The translations under genes and the position numbers were made by a program. Shown in pieces: positions 1 through 14,768 of a DNA stretch of 64,000 nt. The stretch comes from Nemertoderma westbladi (taxonomy: Eukaryota > Xenacoelomorpha > Nemertodermatida > Nemertodermatidae). The stretch is from assembly GCA_032718475.1 (NCBI GenBank), contig JAUCBJ010004084.1:62001-126000 (forward strand), written 5' to 3'. The notes beneath the pieces are model-generated. The model saw nothing but the letters and a program-made list of their open reading frames with translations, ran no database searches and was not told the origin of the DNA. Numbering within the stretch: position 1 is the first letter of the stretch; every line of letters starts with the position of its first letter.

Positions 1-792
1 GGAATAAATTTAAATTCATGCCTTTTAATGAATTTAATAAATTGCCATTTTTACGCAATTTATAACATTCCCAAAATTCCATTAATTAATAGATCAAGGG
101 AGCGGAGATTTATCTTCTTATGCGTATGAGTGTGCGAAAGTCTCCCAAACATAGTCAGTAGCCGATAAAATTCATAAAGCCATGTATAAAACAGGACATT
201 GACCATTAAAGAATTACTATTAAATAACATCCCAGATCTGTATGCATTGGAATTACCCTAATTCTACCGCTAGCTTTGCATAATGTCACCATAGCAACAA
301 CCACGCTAGAATTAGAATTGAGTTAAAAGAAAAATAGAAAGCTTGTCCCATTGAATAGCATAGGGAATAAATAGCGCACTGCTAGTATCCAAGGATACAT
401 GATAATAACGTGACATTCTGGAAGGCACTGACTAACGGACAAGTGACCCGAGTGTGTGTAATTTGTGACAAGTTGTGTGTGTGGTATTTGTGAGTTTATA
501 GGCGAATGTTACTACTAAGGTGTGTTTACAGTAGCGAGTCGCAATTGTGAAAGTAACCCTAACTCTCCAGTAAGAACCTGAGGTGTATCTAAGCCTTTGG
601 GACGGACAGTCGAGTGACTTGTGCCGGTTGTCGTTGTCGTTGTGCGGCTACGTCGTTGGCGAAAGTACAGCGGCGACGACACATCGGCGCTGAGGATCTC
701 GCACTGTCCGGGGGCTGATTGGGGTAGGCAGCGACGCTCGCTAGCCTAAATATAAACTCATTATAATATTAATAAACTCATATATAGCAGAT
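1..792. other. AT-rich non-coding stretch, no gene seen
   Basis: I see no supportable gene here. A GT-rich segment around 440-500 and a GC-richer patch around 590-740 stand out from the AT-rich surroundings. They could be the leader or LTR of the decayed element that follows, but I find no second copy in the window that would prove an LTR. Confidence 0.4.
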
Positions 793-1750
793 ATGACGGA
801 GTTGATAGAAGATGGTCTTGGTATCAGGGAGCGATATACTCTACTTTCAAGCGTTTGTTGATAGCTTGATACGCGGTGATACTAGTCCAACTACTACGGA
901 GGATGATGGTAGTTATATCGAACCTACGATTTCCTGGAAGTAACTTACGCGTGAATTGGACTATTGAAAATTCACCGCTCGCTATACGCATCGTAATGGT
1001 ACGTATATGGACTTCTTGACTACTGGTCATCCTATTGATTTACACGACACCGACGATATAGACACCGAAAGGGAAATGGTTTTATTTAAATATCATACCC
1101 AGCGGAGTCGAAACGATAAATCGAGAATAGAACACGAGAACTCTATTCGAAACAGACTCGAGAGGGAAGACGTTGAAGAACCTGATAAACGTCGCGACTT
1201 CAACGATTATCTAGAATTCCTAAGAGAGACCTATCTCAATATTGCCAGTCAACAAAACCTCGAAACTCGATATCCTCAAGGTATACATCCAGACCCTATG
1301 ATGGAACTCAAACGGCTCTATTTTACGATGATGTATCTTACCGCCGATCGACCGCTACCTGTCGTTCCAGATAGCTTCGAACAGATGGAGGAATATTGTA
1401 AAACTGGAGAGCGATCACCCGCGTTTCCCCTTCAAGACGTGCGTCTTTGGTATTATTACGATAAATGCCCTAGACCCAGCCAATAAACGGAAAGACATAA
1501 ACATCCACGGAAACGTTGTGTTAAACACAGTTGTGCTCGTTATATTTACTGGAGTTTCGAGCGAAACTTGTTTGACGTATCACCTATGCTCACTCGGCTC
1601 GAACGATCCTGGAGTAAACCTACGATCAGAGTCCCGGAATACTCGGTCAAACCTCCTCATTCCTTAGTAGGACCTCAGACCTGCGATCCTGGTGGTGTCG
1701 CGGATCCTCGCGGACTGTATTCACTGTTCAAAGATCTAGTGCTACCCTAA
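793..1750 (+). pseudogene. decayed ORF, unrecognised product
   Basis: An ATG at 793 opens a short frame. From 830 a second frame runs to 1750, interrupted only by TAA at 941, TGA at 965 and TAA at 1484, so about 300 codons of one frame are nearly open. The longest clean piece (1007-1486, 159 codons) is rich in Arg, Asp and Glu. Its codon choice (many CGA and CTC) resembles the third ORF of the BEL/Pao element at the other end of the window, which makes a decayed retroelement ORF plausible. I recognise no domain. A chance open frame is the alternative. Confidence 0.35.
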
Positions 1751-3600
1751 CAATTAATCGGTAACACTCCGACAGTGATTTCTAGCTAGCCGCCCATCTT
1801 ACCTAGCCGGATTGTGATGCAGATACCTAATATCACTATCCAACCGTATGGTCGTCCCCGTTTAACGCGATACAACCCTTCATCAAGGTGAAGGAGAGCG
1901 TTGTACGAAACGAGTTAAACGCTATTCTATAAAGATCAAAAAAGAAACCAGCGTTTGTTCAGATAAACGTAAGTTATAACAGTAAGTCCAATCGATAAAC
2001 GAATTGGCCTTATCTCAGTTCGATTGGGAAATCTCGAATCTCTAAGAAGATATCAAGCTTAGAAAACCCTATTCTCTGCGAGAGTTTTGGACGAACGTAT
2101 CCCATGACAAGCGGAGGAAAATCAGCTCGAGGAGAAGCATATCGAAATGGACGAGACACCGACCGTAAACCCAAACCTTCTAATGCAATTGTATTGCACC
2201 CTTTACCCAGGAGTTATAGCCTTTCTAGTAAAGTGGCTCGCCCCAAAGAGAAAAGGACTCTTGCTGGCCTCGGGAAACTGCGTGAACGCCGTCCGCGCAA
2301 GAAAAACTAACTGTTTAGAGTATCTTTATGTTTTAGAAACTGTGATTTTTATATTTTATAGACTGAAAATCCCATTTTCTGGGAGCGGTGTAAAAGCTTT
2401 TGCGGAATTGCCCGGTTATTTTTCCTTATTTTTCCCGTAAAATACTCTGTAGTTGGTTTAGTAGGCGTAAGAGGCCGTATTATTGCTGTATCGGTGTTTT
2501 TTAGAGGACCTAAGAGCTATTTCTTCCGTATGTGTACTTTGGGGGACATGGTTGGTGATTCTATGGCAATTCTATGACGCAAAATAGCTAGATCCTCTTG
2601 AAACAGTAGTTACTATGACGACGGTTAACAGCTGAGCTGTATACGTGTCGATTTTCTTTGTTCTACGGTGCCTCTCAGTTCAGTCAACCAATCAGCGTTT
2701 TTACTGTTCTTGTACAGAAATTTCCTAGAAATCACGCAATGCTTTATGGGCAGTGTTATCATTCAGTCCTGAGCCAAGAAAGAACGGCTTTTGGAATATT
2801 TGTGCTTTTCTGCTTTTAGCCTAACACTAGTAGGCTTAATTATAAGGACATATATCCGTTATCTGGGTAACTCAATGGTTAACAACTTACTCAATGCTTG
2901 GCTGGTCTTGTCGTGCATACTTTTATAACGTTATACTGCTATTTACTGTCGGTTATTCATTATATGGTTGATGAAATATTATATTTGGAATAACGAGAAA
3001 TAACCCCGAAAACCCAATATTCTTGATATACCGAAGGTAAGAGAGACAGGTTACATATAACGATTGTGACTTATGTTAAAGTGGTTTGAAGTGAATCTAA
3101 TGTTATCTGATAGACCCTACATGAGTCGGTCTGTGTTCCTTTTATATGTGACTAAAATCAGTGAAGATCGGCAGATCAGTGTGCAGTATTGTGCAGCATT
3201 GTGTATGAGTGAGACTGATAACGAAGCATTTCCTAAAGAATGCGCCATATATGTGAATTGTAACTAAGCCATATCGTTGCATGTAGTTTAAGTCATAGCT
3301 CTGTTTATATAGATAGAGCGCCACGTCCAAAAGGAACTGTTAATATTCCCCGAAGGTGAATAATATTGTCAGAGATTATATAATACTGTCAGTCGAATAA
3401 TACATTAGGCTTACATAGCAATAAGATTAAGCCGTCGAAGTCAATCTCCCGGGTATATCCAGCGGGTGAATGATCGCGCACAGATTGGTTTCAACTAGTG
3501 TAGTGAATCAAATACTTGTCAGAGGCTAAAAGCGATTTATTATCTAGAAGACATCCTAATTTGGCGGGTTAAACTGCCAAAGGTGTGAAAGCGCGAACAA
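1751..3600. other. non-coding stretch with short uncertain ORFs
   Basis: Only short frames occur here, for example 2147-2440 and 3073-3267. None shows a recognisable domain, so I do not call them genes. The sequence becomes AT-rich towards the satellite boundary at 3601. Confidence 0.35.
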
Positions 3601-6600
3601 CGGGTGGGACACAGCAGTTAGATGACGGGTGGGACACAGCGGTTAGATGATGGGTGGGACACAGCGGTTAGATGATGGGTGGAATCCAGGGGTTAGATGA
3701 CGGGTGGGACAGCGGTTAGATGACGGGTGGGACACAGCGGTTAGATGACGGGTGGGACACAGCGGTTAGATGACGGGTGGGACACAGCGGTTAGATGACG
3801 GGTGGGACAGCGGTTAGATGACGGGTGGGACACAGCGGTTAGATGACGGGTGGGACACAGCGGTTAGATGACGGGTGGGACAGCGGTTAGATGACGGGTG
3901 GGACACAGCGGTTAGATGACGGGTGGGACACAGCGGTTAGATGACGGGTGGGACACAGCGGTTAGATGATGGGTGGGATAGCAGTTAGATGACGGGTGGG
4001 ACACAGCGGTTAGATGACGGGTGGGACACAGCGGTTAGATGACGGGTGGGACACAGCGGTTAGATGACGGGTGGGACATAGCGGTTAGATGACGGGTGGG
4101 ACACAGCGGTTAGATGACGGGTGGGACACAGCGGTTAGATGACGGGTGGGACACAGCGGTTAGATGACGGGTGGGACACAGCGGTTAGATGATGGGTGGG
4201 ACAGCGGTTAGATGACGGGTGGGACACAGCGGTTAGATGACGGGTGGGACACAGCGGTTAGATGACGGGTGGGACACAGCGGTTAGATGATGGGTGGGAC
4301 AGCGGTTAGATGACGGGTGGGACACAGCAGTTAGATGACGGGTGGGACACAGCGGTTAGATGACGGGTGGGTCACAGCGGTTAGATGACGGGTGGGACAC
4401 AGCGGTTAGATGATGGGTGGGACAGCGGTTAGATGACGGGTGGGACACAGCGGTTAGATGACGGGTGGGACAGCGGTTAGATGACGGGTGGGACAGCGGT
4501 TAGATGACGGGTGGGACACAGCGGTTAGATGACGGGTGGGACACAGCGGTTAGATGACGGGTGGGACACAGCGGTTAGATGACGGGTGGGACAGCGGTTA
4601 GATGACGGGTGGGACACAGCGGTTAGATGACGGGTGGGACACAGCGGTTAGATGACGGGTGGGACAGCGGTTAGATGATGGGTGGGACACATCGGTTAGA
4701 TGATGGGTGGGACAGCGGTTAGATGACGGGTGGGACACAGCGGTTAGATGACGGGTGGGACAGCGGTTAGATGACGGGTGGGACAGCGGTTAGATGATGG
4801 GTGGGACAGCGGTTAGATGACGGGTGGGACACAGCGGTTAGATGACGGGTGGGACACAGCGGTTAGATGACGGGTGGGACAGCGGTTAGATGACGGGTGG
4901 GACACAGCGGTTAGATGACGGGTGGGACACAGCGGTTAGATGACGGGTGGGACACAGCGGTTAGATGACGGGTGGGACACAGCGGTTAGATGATGGGTGG
5001 GACACAGCGGTTAGATGATGGGTGGGACCCAGCGGTTAGATGACGGGTGGGACAGCGGTTAGATGACGGGTGGGACACAGCGGTTAGATGACGGGTGGGA
5101 CACAGCGGTTAGATGACGGGTGGGACACAGCGGTTAGATGACGGGTGGGACACAGCGGTTAGATGACGGGTGGGACACAGCGGTTAGATGATGGGTGGGA
5201 CACAGCGGTTAGATGATGGGTGGGACCCAGCGGTTAGATGACGGGTGGGACAGCGGTTAGATGACGGGTGGGACACAGCGGTTAGATGATGGGTGGGACA
5301 CAGCGGTTAGATGACGGGTGGGACACAGCGGTTAGATGACGGGTGGGATAGCGGTTAGATGACGGGTGGGACAGCGGTTAGATGACGGGTGGGACACAGC
5401 GGTTAGATGACGGGTGGGACACAGCGGTTAGATGACGGGTGGGACAGCGGTTAGATGACGGGTGGGACACAGCGGTTAGATGACGGGTGGGACACAGCGG
5501 TTAGATGACGGGTGGGACACAGCGGTTAGATGATGGGTGGGACCCAGCGGTTAGATGACGGGTGGGACAGCGGTTAGATGACGGGTGGGACACAGCGGTT
5601 AGATGACGGGTGGGACACAGCGGTTAGATGACGGGTGGGACAGCGGTTAGATGACGGGTGGGACACAGCGGTTAGATGATGGGTGGGACCCAGCGGTTAG
5701 ATGACGGGTGGGACAGCGGTTAGATGACGGGTGGGACACAGCGGTTAGATGACGGGTGGGACACAGCGGTTAGATGACGGGTGGGACAGCGGTTAGATGA
5801 CGGGTGGGACACAGCGGTTAGATGACGGGTGGGACAGCGGTTAGATGACGGGTGGGACACAGCGGTTAGATGATGGGTGGGACAGCGGTTAGATGACGGG
5901 TGGGACACAGCGGTTAGATGACGGGTGGGACACAGCGGTTAGATGACGGGTGGGACACAGCGGTTAGATGACGGGTGGGACACAGCGGTTAGATGACGGG
6001 TGGGACAGCGGTTAGATGACGGGTGGGACACAGCGGTTAGATGACGGGTGGGACACAGCGGTTAGATGACGGGTGGGACAGCGGTTAGATGACGGGTGGG
6101 ACACAGCGGTTAGATGATGGGTGGGACAGCGGTTAGATGACGGGTGGGACACAGCGGTTAGATGACGGGTGGGACAGCGGTTAGATGACGGGTGGGACAG
6201 CGGTTAGATGATGGGTGGGACAGCGGTTAGATGACGGGTGGGACACAGCGGTTAGATGACGGGTGGGACACAGCGGTTAGATGACGGGTGGGACAGCGGT
6301 TAGATGACGGGTGGGACACAGCGGTTAGATGACGGGTGGGACACAGCGGTTAGATGACGGGTGGGACACAGCGGTTAGATGACGGGTGGGACACAGCGGT
6401 TAGATGATGGGTGGGACACAGCGGTTAGATGATGGGTGGGACCCAGCGGTTAGATGACGGGTGGGACAGCGGTTAGATGACGGGTGGGACACAGCGGTTA
6501 GATGACGGGTGGGACACAGCGGTTAGATGACGGGTGGGACACAGCGGTTAGATGACGGGTGGGACACAGCGGTTAGATGACGGGTGGGACACAGCGGTTA

Positions 6601-9600
6601 GATGACGGGTGGGACACAGCGGTTAGATGATGGGTGGGACCCAGCGGTTAGATGACGGGTGGGACAGCGGTTAGATGACGGGTGGGACACAGCGGTTAGA
6701 TGACGGGTGGGACACAGCGGTTAGATGACGGGTGGGACACAGCGGTTAGATGACGGGTGGGACCAGCGGTTAGATGACGGGTGGGACAGCGGTTAGATGA
6801 CGGGTGGGACACAGCGGTTAGATGACGGGTGGGACACAGCGGTTAGATGACGGGTGGGACAGCGGTTAGATGACGGGTGGGACACAGCGGTTAGATGACG
6901 GGTGGGACACAGCGGTTAGATGACGGGTGGGACACAGCGGTTAGATGATGGGTGGGACCCAGCGGTTAGATGACGGGTGGGACAGCGGTTAGATGACGGG
7001 TGGGACACAGCGGTTAGATGACGGGTGGGACACAGCGGTTAGATGACGGGTGGGACAGCGGTTAGATGACGGGTGGGACACAGCGGTTAGATGATGGGTG
7101 GGACCCAGCGGTTAGATGACGGGTGGGACAGCGGTTAGATGACGGGTGGGACACAGCGGTTAGATGACGGGTGGGACACAGCGGTTAGATGACGGGTGGG
7201 ACAGCGGTTAGATGACGGGTGGGACACAGCGGTTAGATGACGGGTGGGACCAGCGGTTAGATGACGGGTGGGACACAGCGGTTAGATGACGGGTGGGACA
7301 GCGGTTAGATGACGGGTGGGACACAGCGGTTAGATGACGGGTGGGACACAGCGGTTAGATGACGGGTGGGACACAGCGGTTAGATGACGGGTGGGACACA
7401 GCGGTTAGATGACGGGTGGGACAGCGGTTAGATGACGGGTGGGACACAGCGGTTAGATGACGGGTGGGACACAGCGGTTAGATGACGGGTGGGACAGCGG
7501 TTAGATGACGGGTGGGACACAGCGGTTAGATGACGGGTGGGACCAGCGGTTAGATGACGGGTGGGACACAGCGGTTAGATGACGGGTGGGACCAGCGGTT
7601 AGATGACGGGTGGGACAGCGGTTAGATGATGGGTGGGACAGCGGTTAGATGACGGGTGGGACACAGCGGTTAGATGACGGGTGGGACACAGCGGTTAGAT
7701 GACGGGTGGGACAGCGGTTAGATGACGGGTGGGACACAGCGGTTAGATGACGGGTGGGACACAGCGGTTAGATGACGGGTGGGACACAGCGGTTAGATGA
7801 CGGGTGGGACACAGCGGTTAGATGATGGGTGGGACACAGCGGTTAGATGATGGGTGGGACCCAGCGGTTAGATGACGGGTGGGACAGCGGTTAGATGACG
7901 GGTGGGACACAGCGGTTAGATGACGGGTGGGACACAGCGGTTAGATGACGGGTGGGACACAGCGGTTAGATGACGGGTGGGACACAGCGGTTAGATGACG
8001 GGTGGGACACAGCGGTTAGATGACGGGTGGGACACAGCGGTTAGATGACGGGTGGGACACAGCGGTTAGATGACGGGTGGGACAGCGGTTAGATGACGGG
8101 TGGGACCAGCGGTTAGATGACGGGTGGGACACAGCGGTTAGATGACGGGTGGGACACAGCGGTTAGATGACGGGTGGGACACAGCGGTTAGATGACGGGT
8201 GGGACAGCGGTTAGATGACGGGTGGGACACAGCGGTTAGATGACGGGTGGGACACAGCGGTTAGATGACGGGTGGGACAGCGGTTAGATGACGGGTGGGA
8301 CACAGCGGTTAGATGATGGGTGGGACAGCGGTTAGATGACGGGTGGGACACAGCGGTTAGATGACGGGTGGGACACAGCGGTTAGATGACGGGTGGGACA
8401 GCGGTTAGATGACGGGTGGGACACAGCGGTTAGATGACGGGTGGGACACAGCGGTTAGATGACGGGTGGGACAGCGGTTAGATGACGGGTGGGACACAGC
8501 GGTTAGATGACGGGTGGGACACAGCGGTTAGATGACGGGTGGGACACAGCGGTTAGATGACGGGTGGGACACAGCGGTTAGATGATGGGTGGGACACAGC
8601 GGTTAGATGATGGGTGGGACCCAGCGGTTAGATGACGGGTGGGACAGCGGTTAGATGACGGGTGGGACACAGCGGTTAGATGACGGGTGGGACACAGCGG
8701 TTAGATGACGGGTGGGACACAGCGGTTAGATGACGGGTGGGACACAGCGGTTAGATGATGGGTGGGACAGCGGTTAGATGACGGGTGGGACACAGCGGTT
8801 AGATGACGGGTGGGACACAGCGGTTAGATGACGGGTGGGACCAGCGGTTAGATGACGGGTGGGACACAGCGGTTAGATGACGGGTGGGACACAGCGGTTA
8901 GATGACGGGTGGGACACAGCGGTTAGATGACGGGTGGGACACAGCGGTTAGATGATGGGTGGGACACAGCGGTTAGATGATGGGTGGGACCCAGCGGTTA
9001 GATGACGGGTGGGACAGCGGTTAGATGACGGGTGGGACACAGCGGTTAGATGACGGGTGGGACACAGCGGTTAGATGACGGGTGGGACACAGCGGTTAGA
9101 TGACGGGTGGGACACAGCGGTTAGATGACGGGTGGGACACAGCGGTTAGATGATGGGTGGGACACAGCGGTTAGATGATGGGTGGGACCCAGCGGTTAGA
9201 TGACGGGTGGGACAGCGGTTAGATGACGGGTGGGACACAGCGGTTAGATGACGGGTGGGACACAGCGGTTAGATGACGGGTGGGACACAGCGGTTAGATG
9301 ACGGGTGGGACAGCGGTTAGATGACGGGTGGGACAGCGGTTAGATGACGGGTGGGACACAGCGGTTAGATGACGGGTGGGACACAGCGGTTAGATGACGG
9401 GTGGGACAGCGGTTAGATGACGGGTGGGACACAGCGGTTAGATGACGGGTGGGACACAGCGGTTAGATGACGGGTGGGACACAGCGGTTAGATGATGGGT
9501 GGGACCCAGCGGTTAGATGACGGGTGGGACAGCGGTTAGATGACGGGTGGGACACAGCGGTTAGATGACGGGTGGGACACAGCGGTTAGATGACGGGTGG

Positions 9601-12600
9601 GACAGCGGTTAGATGACGGGTGGGACACAGCGGTTAGATGATGGGTGGGACCCAGCGGTTAGATGACGGGTGGGACAGCGGTTAGATGACGGGTGGGACA
9701 CAGCGGTTAGATGACGGGTGGGACACAGCGGTTAGATGACGGGTGGGACAGCGGTTAGATGACGGGTGGGACACAGCGGTTAGATGATGGGTGGGACAGC
9801 GGTTAGATGACGGGTGGGACACAGCGGTTAGATGACGGGTGGGACACAGCGGTTAGATGACGGGTGGGACAGCGGTTAGATGACGGGTGGGACACAGCGG
9901 TTAGATGACGGGTGGGACACAGCGGTTAGATGACGGGTGGGCACAGCGGTTAGATGACGGGTGGGACACAGCGGTTAGATGACGGGTGGGACACAGCGGT
10001 TAGATGACGGGTGGGACACAGCGGTTAGATGACGGGTGGGACACAGCGGTTAGATGACGGGTGGGACACAGCGGTTAGATGACGGGTGGGACAGCGGTTA
10101 GATGACGGGTGGGACACAGCGGTTAGATGACGGGTGGGACACAGCGGTTAGATGACGGGTGGGACACAGCGGTTAGATGACGGGTGGGACAGCGGTTAGA
10201 TGACGGGTGGGACACAGCGGTTAGATGACGGGTGGGACACAGCGGTTAGATGACGGGTGGGACAGCGGTTAGATGACGGGTGGGACACAGCGGTTAGATG
10301 ACGGGTGGGACACAGCGGTTAGATGACGGGTGGGACACAGCGGTTAGATGACGGGTGGGACACAGCGGTTAGATGATGGGTGGGACACAGCGGTTAGATG
10401 ATGGGTGGGACCCAGCGGTTAGATGACGGGTGGGACAGCGGTTAGATGACGGGTGGGACACAGCGGTTAGATGACGGGTGGGACACAGCGGTTAGATGAC
10501 GGGTGGGACACAGCGGTTAGATGACGGGTGGGACACAGCGGTTAGATGACGGGTGGGACACAGCGGTTAGATGACGGGTGGGACACAGCGGTTAGATGAC
10601 GGGTGGGACACAGCGGTTAGATGATGGGTGGGACAGCGGTTAGATGACGGGTGGGACACAGCGGTTAGATGACGGGTGGGACACAGCGGTTAGATGACGG
10701 GTGGGACAGCGGTTAGATGACGGGTGGGACACAGCGGTTAGATGACGGGTGGGACACAGCGGTTAGATGACGGGTGGGACACAGCGGTTAGATGACGGGT
10801 GGGACACAGCGGTTAGATGACGGGTGGGACACAGCGGTTAGATGATGGGTGGGACCCAGCGGTTAGATGACGGGTGGGACAGCGGTTAGATGACGGGTGG
10901 GACACAGCGGTTAGATGACGGGTGGGACACAGCGGTTAGATGACGGGTGGGACAGCGGTTAGATGACGGGTGGGACACAGCGGTTAGATGACGGGTGGGA
11001 CACAGCGGTTAGATGACGGGTGGGACACAGCGGTTAGATGACGGGTGGGACCCAGCGGTTAGATGACGGGTGGGACAGCGGTTAGATGACGGGTGGGACA
11101 CAGCGGTTAGATGACGGGTGGGACACAGCGGTTAGATGACGGGTGGGACAGCGGTTAGATGACGGGTGGGACACAGCGGTTAGATGATGGGTGGGACCCA
11201 GCGGTTAGATGACGGGTGGGACAGCGGTTAGATGACGGGTGGGACACAGCGGTTAGATGACGGGTGGGACACAGCGGTTAGATGACGGGTGGGACAAGCG
11301 GTTAGATGACGGGTGGGACACAGCGGTTAGATGACGGGTGGGACAGCGGTTAGATGACGGGTGGGACACAGCGGTTAGATGACGGGTGGGACACAGCGGT
11401 TAGATGACGGGTGGGACAGCGGTTAGATGACGGGTGGGACACAGCGGTTAGATGACGGGTGGGACACAGCGGTTAGATGACGGGTGGGACACAGCGGTTA
11501 GATGACGGGTGGGACACAGCGGTTAGATGATGGGTGGGACCAGCGGTTAGATGACGGGTGGGACACAGCGGTTAGATGACGGGTGGGACACAGCGGTTAG
11601 ATGACGGGTGGGACACAGCGGTTAGATGACGGGTGGGACACAGCGGTTAGATGACGGGTGGGACACAGCGGTTAGATGACGGGTGGGACACAGCGGTTAG
11701 ATGACGGGTGGGACACAGCGGTTAGATGACGGGTGGGACACAGCGGTTAGATGACGGGTGGGACACAGCGGTTAGATGACGGGTGGGACACAGCGGTTAG
11801 ATGACGGGTGGGACAGCGGTTAGATGACGGGTGGGACACAGCGGTTAGATGACGGGTGGGACACAGCGGTTAGATGACGGGTGGGACCAGCGGTTAGATG
11901 ACGGGTGGGACACAGCGGTTAGATGACGGGTGGGACACAGCGGTTAGATGACGGGTGGGACACAGCGGTTAGATGACGGGTGGGACACAGCGGTTAGATG
12001 ACGGGTGGGACACAGCGGTTAGATGATGGGTGGGACCCAGCGGTTAGATGACGGGTGGGACAGCGGTTAGATGACGGGTGGGACACAGCGGTTAGATGAC
12101 GGGTGGGACACAGCGGTTAGATGACGGGTGGGACAGCGGTTAGATGACGGGTGGGACACAGCGGTTAGATGACGGGTGGGACCCAGCGGTTAGATGACGG
12201 GTGGGACAGCGGTTAGATGACGGGTGGGACACAGCGGTTAGATGACGGGTGGGACACAGCGGTTAGATGACGGGTGGGACACAGCGGTTAGATGACGGGT
12301 GGGACACAGCGGTTAGATGACGGGTGGGACACAGCGGTTAGATGACGGGTGGGACACAGCGGTTAGATGACGGGTGGGACACAGCGGTTAGATGACGGGT
12401 GGGACAGCGGTTAGATGACGGGTGGGACACAGCGGTTAGATGACGGGTGGGACACAGCGGTTAGATGACGGGTGGGACACAGCGGTTAGATGACGGGTGG
12501 GACACAGCGGTTAGATGACGGGTGGGACAGCGGTTAGATGACGGGTGGGACACAGCGGTTAGATGACGGGTGGGACACAGCGGTTAGATGACGGGTGGGA

Positions 12601-14095
12601 CAGCGGTTAGATGACGGGTGGGACACAGCGGTTAGATGACGGGTGGGACACAGCGGTTAGATGACGGGTGGGACACAGCGGTTAGATGACGGGTGGGACC
12701 AGCGGTTAGATGACGGGTGGGACAGCGGTTAGATGACGGGTGGGACACAGCGGTTAGATGACGGGTGGGACACAGCGGTTAGATGACGGGTGGGACAGCG
12801 GTTAGATGACGGGTGGGACACAGCGGTTAGATGATGGGTGGGACCCAGCGGTTAGATGACGGGTGGGACAGCGGTTAGATGACGGGTGGGACACAGCGGT
12901 TAGATGACGGGTGGGACACAGCGGTTAGATGACGGGTGGGACACAGCGGTTAGATGACGGGTGGGACACAGCGGTTAGATGACGGGTGGGACACAGCGGT
13001 TAGATGATGGGTGGGACCAGCGGTTAGATGACGGGTGGGACACAGCGGTTAGATGACGGGTGGGACACAGCGGTTAGATGACGGGTGGGACACAGCGGTT
13101 AGATGACGGGTGGGACACAGCGGTTAGATGACGGGTGGGACACAGCGGTTAGATGACGGGTGGGCACAGCGGTTAGATGACGGGTGGGACACAGCGGTTA
13201 GATGACGGGTGGGACCAGCGGTTAGATGACGGGTGGGACAGCGGTTAGATGACGGGTGGGACACAGCGGTTAGATGACGGGTGGGCACAGCGGTTAGATG
13301 ACGGGTGGGACACAGCGGTTAGATGACGGGTGGGACACAGCGGTTAGATGACGGGTGGGACACAGCGGTTAGATGACGGGTGGGACACAGCGGTTAGATG
13401 ACGGGTGGGACACAGCGGTTAGATGACGGGTGGGACACAGCGGTTAGATGACGGGTGGGACACAGCGGTTAGATGATGGGTGGGACACAGCGGTTAGATG
13501 ACGGGTGGGACACAGCGGTTAGATGACGGGTGGGACACAGCGGTTAGATGACGGGTGGGACACAGCGGTTAGATGACGGGTGGGACACAGCGGTTAGATG
13601 ACGGGTGGGACACAGCGGTTAGATGACGGGTGGGACACAGCGGTTAGATGACGGGTGGGACACAGCGGTTAGATGACGGGTGGGCACAGCGGTTAGATGA
13701 CGGGTGGGACACAGCGGTTAGATGACGGGTGGGACACAGCGGTTAGATGACGGGTGGGACAGCGGTTAGATGACGGGTGGGACACAGCGGTTAGATGATG
13801 GGTGGGACCCAGCGGTTAGATGACGGGTGGGACAGCGGTTAGATGACGGGTGGGACACAGCGGTTAGATGACGGGTGGGACACAGCGGTTAGATGACGGG
13901 TGGGACACAGCGGTTAGATGACGGGTGGGACACAGCGGTTAGATGACGGGTGGGACCAGCGGTTAGATGACGGGTGGGACACAGCGGTTAGATGACGGGT
14001 GGGACACAGCGGTTAGATGACGGGTGGGACAGCGGTTAGATGACGGGTGGGACAGCGGTTAGATGACGGGTGGGACACAGCGGTTAGATGACGGG
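3601..14095. repeat. 10.5-kb minisatellite, 25/23-bp units
   Basis: A tandem array of about 430 units. The main unit is 25 bp with core GGGTGGGACACAGCGG followed by TTAGATGAC. A 23-bp form lacks one AC dinucleotide (GGGACAGCGG). Minor forms have GGGACCAGCGG or GGGCACAGCGG (24 bp), GGGACCCAGCGG (25 bp), or ATGATGGG instead of ATGACGGG. A marker pair, an ATGATGGG-CCC unit followed by a 23-bp unit, recurs about 20 times. Double-T marker blocks recur near 4985, 6400 and 7825, roughly 1.4 kb apart, suggesting higher-order repeats. The array ends abruptly at 14095. Frames reading through it are repeat artefacts, not genes. Confidence 0.97.
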
Positions 14096-14144
14096 ATTTT
14101 GGAAGCCAAATCAGATCCGATATTTGTAAAATAAAGTCGTTTAA

Positions 14145-14175
14145 GGGGGGGGGGGGTATACCCCCCCCCCCCCCC
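14145..14175. repeat. G12-TATA-C15 homopolymer palindrome
   Basis: Twelve G, then TATA, then fifteen C form a near-perfect inverted repeat, 50 bp beyond the minisatellite end. It could form a cruciform or G-quadruplex, and is prone to polymerase slippage. Confidence 0.9.
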
Positions 14176-14617
14176 TTTGCTCAAATTTTGAAATTCTTGT
14201 TTCTTTATTTCGTCTAGAGCAGAATTTAATGAGGATTACAAATCTGAAAACCGCGTAGTGAGACCTGCTTTAGTTCTCGAGTTATAACTGTTTTCCCGTA
14301 TGTCGGTCTGTCCGTCAAATTGTAAGAAATACAGAAGACCGACAGACAGACTAGATTCCACCAAACATTAAAACTGACATCGGAAATGGAATCAGCGACC
14401 TCAAAAGCCCCCGTAATAAAAATTTTAGCTCTTGGTGCATCCTTCGTGCCAGAAATAATTAACCAACCCGAACACAGACAGCCACTTTTGGCGGGACGGT
14501 TTAAACTTTGAAGGGCATTTTCTCGGAATAACATTTTTTATTTTCAAATTACTACTCCTCCGTCATTTTTTAACCAATTTTCTTCGTTTATGGCTCATTC
14601 GAACGAGCTTTGGAAGC

Positions 14618-14768
14618 TCATTAAAAGTTATCTTATGGAATTTTGATAAATATTACCATTTTTTCTAATTAGCCAATTTTAATTAAAAATATGATAATTA
14701 ATTAATTAAATTAATTAATTAAAATAAAAATGGCTAATTAAAAATTCTATAAGATAACTTTTGTAGAG
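14618..14768. repeat. AT-rich foldback (imperfect inverted repeat)
   Basis: An arm containing AAAAGTTATCTTATGGAATT and a following TTAGCCA segment is mirrored by a right arm containing ATTCTATAAGATAACTTTT. The centre is an ATTAATTAATTAA palindrome. This looks like a small foldback or MITE remnant. I could not define a target duplication. Confidence 0.55.

Noticed and set aside
3601-14095. The array as a CRISPR or coding repeat
   Set aside because: Units are head-to-tail without unique spacers, and the frames through it (for example 5720-5908, minus) change with unit length. It is a eukaryotic minisatellite.
14226-14534. 102-codon minus-strand ORF
   Set aside because: No domain and no supporting codon pattern; AT-rich DNA permits such frames.
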